DNA from: Bacteroidota bacterium | GTDB taxonomy: Bacteria > Bacteroidota > Bacteroidia > Bacteroidales > Lentimicrobiaceae | Assembly (NCBI GenBank): GCA_023428585.1 | Contig: JAEYXG010000103.1 | Span: forward strand, 1 to 18,964 | Direction of reading: 5' to 3' | Length of the DNA stretch: 18,964 nucleotides | Shown: one piece after another, positions 15,314 to 18,964 of the stretch | Position numbering within the stretch: the first letter of the stretch is position 1 | Layout of the letters: each line of letters begins with the position of its first letter | Made by a program: the position numbers and the translations under genes | The notes under the pieces: generated by a model | What the model was told of the DNA's origin: nothing | What the model saw: only the letters and a program-made list of their open reading frames with translations | Database searches by the model: none

Positions 15314-16009
15314 ATGCTTAAGGAATGGTTGGGTGATTTTATTTCATTATTCTTCCCCAGAGTCTGTTTTGCATGTAATAATGCATTGCTAAAACATGAG
15401 AACTATCTGTGCACGGAATGCTTGTACAATCTCCCAAAAACCAATTTCCATCTATATAAAGACAATCCTGTTGCAAACCAATTCCTTGGAAAGATAAATT
15501 TTAATGCAGCCGCCTCTCTTTATTACTTTTCTAAAGGTGGGAAAGTTCAACATCTCATACACCAATTTAAATATCATGGATATAAAAAATTAGGACTTTT
15601 TATTGGTGAGAGTTACGGTAGACAACTAATACAATCACCATTTTTCTCGAACATTGATTATATTATTCCAATACCCCTACATCCAAGAAAAGAACAACAA
15701 AGAGGATATAATCAGGCTGAATGGTTTGCTAAAGGATTGGCAATTCCCATTAAAGCAGTTGTTGATACTACAACACTAACGAGAAAGTATGCTTCAGAAT
15801 CTCAAACACATAAAACAAGATTCAAGAGGTGGGAAAATGTTCAGGAAATATTTACGCTATCCAATAGCCATCATTTGGAAGGCAAGCATATTCTATTGGT
15901 TGATGATGTCATAACCACCGGATCAACACTTGAGGCAGCCGGCCACGTTCTGATGGAAATACCAGATATTAGAATTAGCGTATGTTCATTGGCATGTGCT
16001 TTACACTGA
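15314..16009 (+). CDS. comF: ComF-family phosphoribosyltransferase-like protein
   Basis: This 231-residue cytoplasmic protein belongs to the ComF/GntX family, linked in several bacteria to uptake or processing of incoming single-stranded DNA. The N-terminus has a four-cysteine zinc-finger pattern (Cys18, Cys21, Cys33, Cys36 in VCFACNN and LCTECLYNLP). The C-terminal type I phosphoribosyltransferase fold shows IIPIPLHPRKEQQRGYNQA (117-135) and the PRPP-binding loop VDDVITTGST (196-205). Length is typical. It is a single-gene unit with an upstream -7 box and converges on pyruvate kinase. Whether this organism is naturally competent cannot be judged: ComEC and other competence genes are not in the window. 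The exact biochemical role of ComF is still not settled. Confidence 0.94.
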   Translation: MLKEWLGDFISLFFPRVCFACNNALLKHENYLCTECLYNLPKTNFHLYKDNPVANQFLGKINFNAAASLYYFSKGGKVQHLIHQFKYHGYKKLGLFIGESYGRQLIQSPFFSNIDYIIPIPLHPRKEQQRGYNQAEWFAKGLAIPIKAVVDTTTLTRKYASESQTHKTRFKRWENVQEIFTLSNSHHLEGKHILLVDDVITTGSTLEAAGHVLMEIPDIRISVCSLACALH

Positions 16010-16124
16010 TTGGCTATTGATGGTTTTTACAAAATTTCGTTAGCCAATAAATTGACTTTTCACCTTCAATCAATAATTAACCACCTTTAACGATAGGGAT
16101 AAAGAAAGCCAGAACAAGACTAAG

Positions 16125-17546
16125 CTATATCATACTCAGCTTTAACATATTGGTTTTACCAGGCTGACCCATTGGAATGCTAGAAATATTGATAACATAA
16201 TCACCTTTTTCAAGTAATCCCATCTTATAAATCAATTCACGCATCCGTGCCATTACATAATCAGTATCTGTAAAGTCTTCATAGTAAATAGCACTTACTC
16301 CCCATACAAGATTTAGTGTAGATAGAAGGTGACGACTATTCGAGAAGATATAAATTCCTGCCTTGGGCCGATGACTAGAAAGTTTAAAAGCAGCGTAACC
16401 AGTATATGTCATTGCAATTATCGCTTTTGCTTCAACACGTTGCGCCAATTCACAAGCTGCAATGATAATGGAATCAGAAATGGTTCTCTCTAATGGTGGT
16501 GGATTATGACCAGTAGTATAATATAAATCATCAAAAGTTTCAGCATCCACAATGATTTTATTCATTGTCTCAACTGTTTCAATTGGGTACTTGCCAACAG
16601 AGGTTTCGCCACTTAACATCAATGCATCTGCACCATCAAGTACCGAATTTGCGACATCACTAACTTCTGCTCGAGTTGGACGCATACTTTCAATCATGCC
16701 TTCCATCATCTGAGTGGCAACTATAACGGGCTTTGACGCCGCACCGCTCATACGTACAAGCTGTTTTTGTATTGTTGGGACCTTCTCCTGAGGAATTTCA
16801 ACACCCAAATCCCCACGGGCAACCATAATTCCATCAGATGCCTTTATAATTGATTCGGCATTCCTTATTGCTTCAGGTTTCTCCATTTTGGCAATAATCC
16901 TAGGATACTCATCCTTATTGAATTGCTTTATTTTTGCACGCAATTCTTCAATATCTGCTGCTGTTCTAACAAAGGATAATGCCACCCATTGAAAATTAAG
17001 AGTCATTATAAATGTTAAATCCATCAGGTCCTTTTCACTCAAACTAGGCAATCTAAGATCCGTATCAGGTAAATTAACACCCTTGCGTGAACTTAATATG
17101 CCACCTTGAATCACTACTGTTTCAACATCTGTCTTGTTGACTGTCTTGACAGCTTTAAGCATAAGTTTACCGTCGTCAAGAAGTATGATTTCCCCTGGCT
17201 TCACATCAGATGCAATGTGTTCATAGTTAATACGAATCTTACCAGGACTACAGAATAATTCTCGAGATGATATTATAACCTCTTCTCCTTTAACAAGTAA
17301 CATTTGCCCTCCTTCAACCTCACCGGTTCTAATCTTAGGGCCTGAAAGGTCAGCAAGAATGCCAACATTAAGGTTAAGCTCATCATTCAATTTATTGATT
17401 AAAGTGACAGATTGAGCATGTGACTCATGACTTCCATGAGAAAAGTTTATTCTGAAAATATTGACACCAGCTATCATAAGCTTGCGCAAGTGCTCTTCAG
17501 AGCTAGAAGCTGGTCCTATTGTTGCAACGATCTTTGTTCTTCTCAT
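16125..17546 (-). CDS. pyk: Pyruvate kinase
   Basis: A 473-residue enzyme converting phosphoenolpyruvate and ADP to pyruvate and ATP in the last step of glycolysis. Motifs: RRTKIVATIGPASS at the start, RINFSHGSHESH, GPKIRTGEVEGG, the IIAKMEKPEAIRN active-site lysine/metal-ligand segment, DGIMVARGDLGVEI, KPVIVATQMMEGM, then TRAEVSDVANSVLDGADALM. The usual C-terminal allosteric domain follows (from about residue 340). I start it at 17546 because MRRTKIV aligns with MKKTKIV of E. coli PykF; the in-frame ATG at 17555 adds only MHN and would lie within about 8 nt of the predicted transcription start. It is divergent from the MntP-like gene and convergent with comF. No strong terminator is seen in 16010-16124. 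Confidence 0.97.
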   Translation of the reverse strand: MRRTKIVATIGPASSSEEHLRKLMIAGVNIFRINFSHGSHESHAQSVTLINKLNDELNLNVGILADLSGPKIRTGEVEGGQMLLVKGEEVIISSRELFCSPGKIRINYEHIASDVKPGEIILLDDGKLMLKAVKTVNKTDVETVVIQGGILSSRKGVNLPDTDLRLPSLSEKDLMDLTFIMTLNFQWVALSFVRTAADIEELRAKIKQFNKDEYPRIIAKMEKPEAIRNAESIIKASDGIMVARGDLGVEIPQEKVPTIQKQLVRMSGAASKPVIVATQMMEGMIESMRPTRAEVSDVANSVLDGADALMLSGETSVGKYPIETVETMNKIIVDAETFDDLYYTTGHNPPPLERTISDSIIIAACELAQRVEAKAIIAMTYTGYAAFKLSSHRPKAGIYIFSNSRHLLSTLNLVWGVSAIYYEDFTDTDYVMARMRELIYKMGLLEKGDYVINISSIPMGQPGKTNMLKLSMI

Positions 17547-17566
17547 ATTATGCATATCGGCTTAGA

Positions 17567-17604
17567 CAAAGTTAATATATAACACAAAGAAAATCTTAAC
17601 TTTG
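17567..17604. promoter_or_regulatory. Mirror-image divergent -7 boxes for pyk (minus) and the MntP-like gene (plus)
   Basis: CAAAGTTAA (17567-17575) and TTAACTTTG (17596-17604) form a perfect 9-bp inverted repeat. Read outward, each arm contains TAACTTTG, a full match to TAnnTTTG: the left arm points to pyk on the minus strand, the right arm to the GTG at 17624 on the plus strand. The arms are 20 bp apart, so the -33 zone of each promoter lies on the -7 zone of the other. Confidence 0.55.
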
Positions 17605-17623
17605 CAGTCAAAATAATCATTCT

Positions 17624-18184
17624 GTGCCATTTACACTAATAGTAGTTTTAGTAGTTCTTGCAACTGAAAGCTTTATCACAACATGGTATAGTAGTGCTAT
17701 TCATTCAAAATTAAATGTAAAAGCACCTTTTAAGTTGCCAATTTCTCTTTCAATAATAAAAACACTGGTTTTTTTGATTGGAATATACCTTGGCAGTATT
17801 GTTGCTGTGGCAGCCCCTTGGTTCTATACAGCTATGGCCTATGCTATAATGTTTATCATAGGTTTAAAGATGATCATAGAAAGCTTGAAATTCATTCCTG
17901 AAGAGAGAATTGTTCTGATAGATAATAACAGAACATTGATCTTGCTCTGTTTTGCAGGTAGTTTCAATCCATTATTCATCGGTTTGAGTCTTGGATTAAT
18001 CGGTATAAATTTCCTGAAGCCAGTAATGCTTCTGTTGATGATCACCTTAATGTTCTCAATTATTTCTTTATACTTAGGCAAAAGATATGGATTAAGACCA
18101 TTTTTAAGGTATGTGGGAATTATTGCAGGAGCAACTATTGCAGGAATAGCTCTGAGGTTTTTTATAAGCTATTTTCTTAACTAA
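17624..18184 (+). CDS. MntP-like multi-spanning membrane protein, divergent
   Basis: This 186-residue protein has about six transmembrane helices (roughly 1-18, 40-62, 67-90, 103-125, 130-150, 158-185). The layout and local motifs follow the MntP manganese exporters: GLKMIIESLK before the cytoplasmic loop matches MntP's GGRMIIEGFR-type segment, and LYLGKRYG with a final GIIAGATIAGIAL helix matches the second repeat. However, the two signature aspartates of MntP (in SMDAF of helix 1 and SLDAM of helix 4) are replaced, by Glu15 in ATESF and by Asn in GSFNPL. Mn2+ export is therefore uncertain. The start is GTG at 17624, about 14 nt after the predicted transcription start. The stop is 7 bp before the next gene, so the two form an operon. 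The distant family match is my reading by eye. Confidence 0.72.
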   Translation: MPFTLIVVLVVLATESFITTWYSSAIHSKLNVKAPFKLPISLSIIKTLVFLIGIYLGSIVAVAAPWFYTAMAYAIMFIIGLKMIIESLKFIPEERIVLIDNNRTLILLCFAGSFNPLFIGLSLGLIGINFLKPVMLLLMITLMFSIISLYLGKRYGLRPFLRYVGIIAGATIAGIALRFFISYFLN

Positions 18185-18191
18185 TAATCGT

Positions 18192-18964
18192 ATGAAGTTA
18201 TCACTCTCACTTATCTTAATAGTTGGTTTCTTTCTATGTAAGGCACAACCTCCTGCCGGGTATTATGATCTTGCCAATGGACTTACAGGAGAGCCATTAC
18301 AGAATGCTTTGCACTCAATAATTGACAATCATTTTGCTCAAAGCTATAGCTCCCTGCATACTCACTTTGAATTAACAGACAGTAAACAAAATGGAACAGT
18401 CTGGGATATGTACTCTGACAATCCTGGAGGAAATCCACCTTATGTATATTACTTCACCTCAGGTGACCAATGTGGCAACTACAGCGGTGAAGGAGACTGC
18501 TATAATCGAGAACATTCCTGGCCTAAGAGTTGGTTTGATGATAAACCACCAATGTATACCGATCTTTATCACATTTATCCCACTGATGGGTATGTAAATG
18601 GCCGAAGGAGCAATTATCCTTTTGGTGAAGTGGGCAATGCTACCTGGTCATCTCAAAACGGTTCTAAAGTAGGGAATAGCATTTATCCTGGTTATTCAGG
18701 AGTCGTATTTGAACCTATTGACGAATATAAGGGAGATTTTGCAAGAACATATTTTTATATGTCTACTCGATATCTGGGCGAAGATAATGGATGGCCTGGA
18801 AGTGATCAAACAAATGGATCACAATTAAAGCCTTGGGCTCTTGCAATGATGAAAGAATGGCACTTAATGGACACGGTTAGTATAAAGGAAGTCGAACGGA
18901 ATAATGCAATATTCTCCATACAAAATAACCGAAATCCATTTATTGATCACCCTGAATATGTAGC
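18192..18964 (+). CDS. Secreted endonuclease I family nuclease (C-terminus cut by window edge)
   Basis: My translation from the ATG at 18192 is open for 257 codons to the window end. Residues 1-19 form a signal peptide (MKLSLSLILIVGFFLCKAQ). The body has the endonuclease I hallmarks: CYNREHSWPKSWF at 103-115 (general base His108 next to Glu107), TDLYHIYPTDGYVNGRRSN at 123-141 with the metal-binding Asn136, NYPFGEV, the FEPIDEYKGDFAR block at 173-185, and NPFIDHPEYV at the end of the visible part. These are Mg2+-dependent non-specific DNA/RNA nucleases of the His-Me finger type that act outside the cytoplasm, used for nucleic-acid scavenging. Many Bacteroidota versions carry extra C-terminal domains and a secretion signal; that part is outside the window. 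It lies 7 bp after the MntP-like gene. Confidence 0.95.
   Translation, partial: MKLSLSLILIVGFFLCKAQPPAGYYDLANGLTGEPLQNALHSIIDNHFAQSYSSLHTHFELTDSKQNGTVWDMYSDNPGGNPPYVYYFTSGDQCGNYSGEGDCYNREHSWPKSWFDDKPPMYTDLYHIYPTDGYVNGRRSNYPFGEVGNATWSSQNGSKVGNSIYPGYSGVVFEPIDEYKGDFARTYFYMSTRYLGEDNGWPGSDQTNGSQLKPWALAMMKEWHLMDTVSIKEVERNNAIFSIQNNRNPFIDHPEYV

Noticed and set aside
16009..16048. Terminator between the convergent comF and pyk genes
   Set aside because: ATTGGCTA and TAGCCAAT pair, but the loop is 24 nt and no clear T-run follows; too weak to call, although some termination must occur in 16010-16124.

Overview
The window looks like chromosomal DNA of a member of the Bacteroidota, most likely order Bacteroidales or a close relative. 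The sequence evidence is: low GC; many matches to the Bacteroidota -7 promoter element TAnnTTTG a short distance before genes; no obvious Shine-Dalgarno sequences; a tRNA with no encoded CCA; a very short AtpC; a type III pantothenate kinase; and a LptC/CNNM/PpiD-type gene neighbourhood. It looks like core chromosome: I see no insertion sequence, prophage, integrase or CRISPR array.

Left part (1-4033), all on the minus strand: the N-terminal part of a TetR-type regulator cut by the window edge; a membrane-anchored coiled-coil protein of unknown function; a 491-bp gap with nine 11-bp units in one register; and a secreted C69-family dipeptidase with a clear terminator. A 334-bp divergent spacer separates this from atpD.

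Middle part (4034-15170), plus strand except for one tRNA: atpD-atpC (F1 beta and a truncated epsilon subunit), then a terminator shared with a converging tRNA-Phe(GAA). After that comes a tightly packed cell-envelope block: coaX, an outer-membrane beta-barrel protein (TTG start inside coaX), an exported TPR protein, an LptC-like lipoprotein (GTG start overlapping the previous stop), a CNNM/CorC-type membrane protein, a second exported TPR protein paralogous to the first, and a large PpiD/SurA-like periplasmic prolyl isomerase with its own promoter, closed by a terminator. The layout suggests coaX through the CNNM gene form one transcription unit, with the second TPR gene and the isomerase started from additional promoters.

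Right part (15171-18964): a ComF-type phosphoribosyltransferase (plus) converges on pyruvate kinase (minus). Pyruvate kinase is divergent from a two-gene unit made of a degenerate MntP-like membrane protein and a secreted endonuclease I that runs off the window. The pyk and MntP-like promoters form mirror-image -7 boxes only 21 bp apart.

The signals most worth a second look are the 11-bp-period array at 1726-1824, the TPR paralogue pair with six invariant cysteines flanking LptC/CNNM, a 36-nt perfect hairpin inside the start of lptC, the MntP-like protein with both signature aspartates replaced, and the mirrored pyk promoter region. I saw no clear new defence or mobile system.
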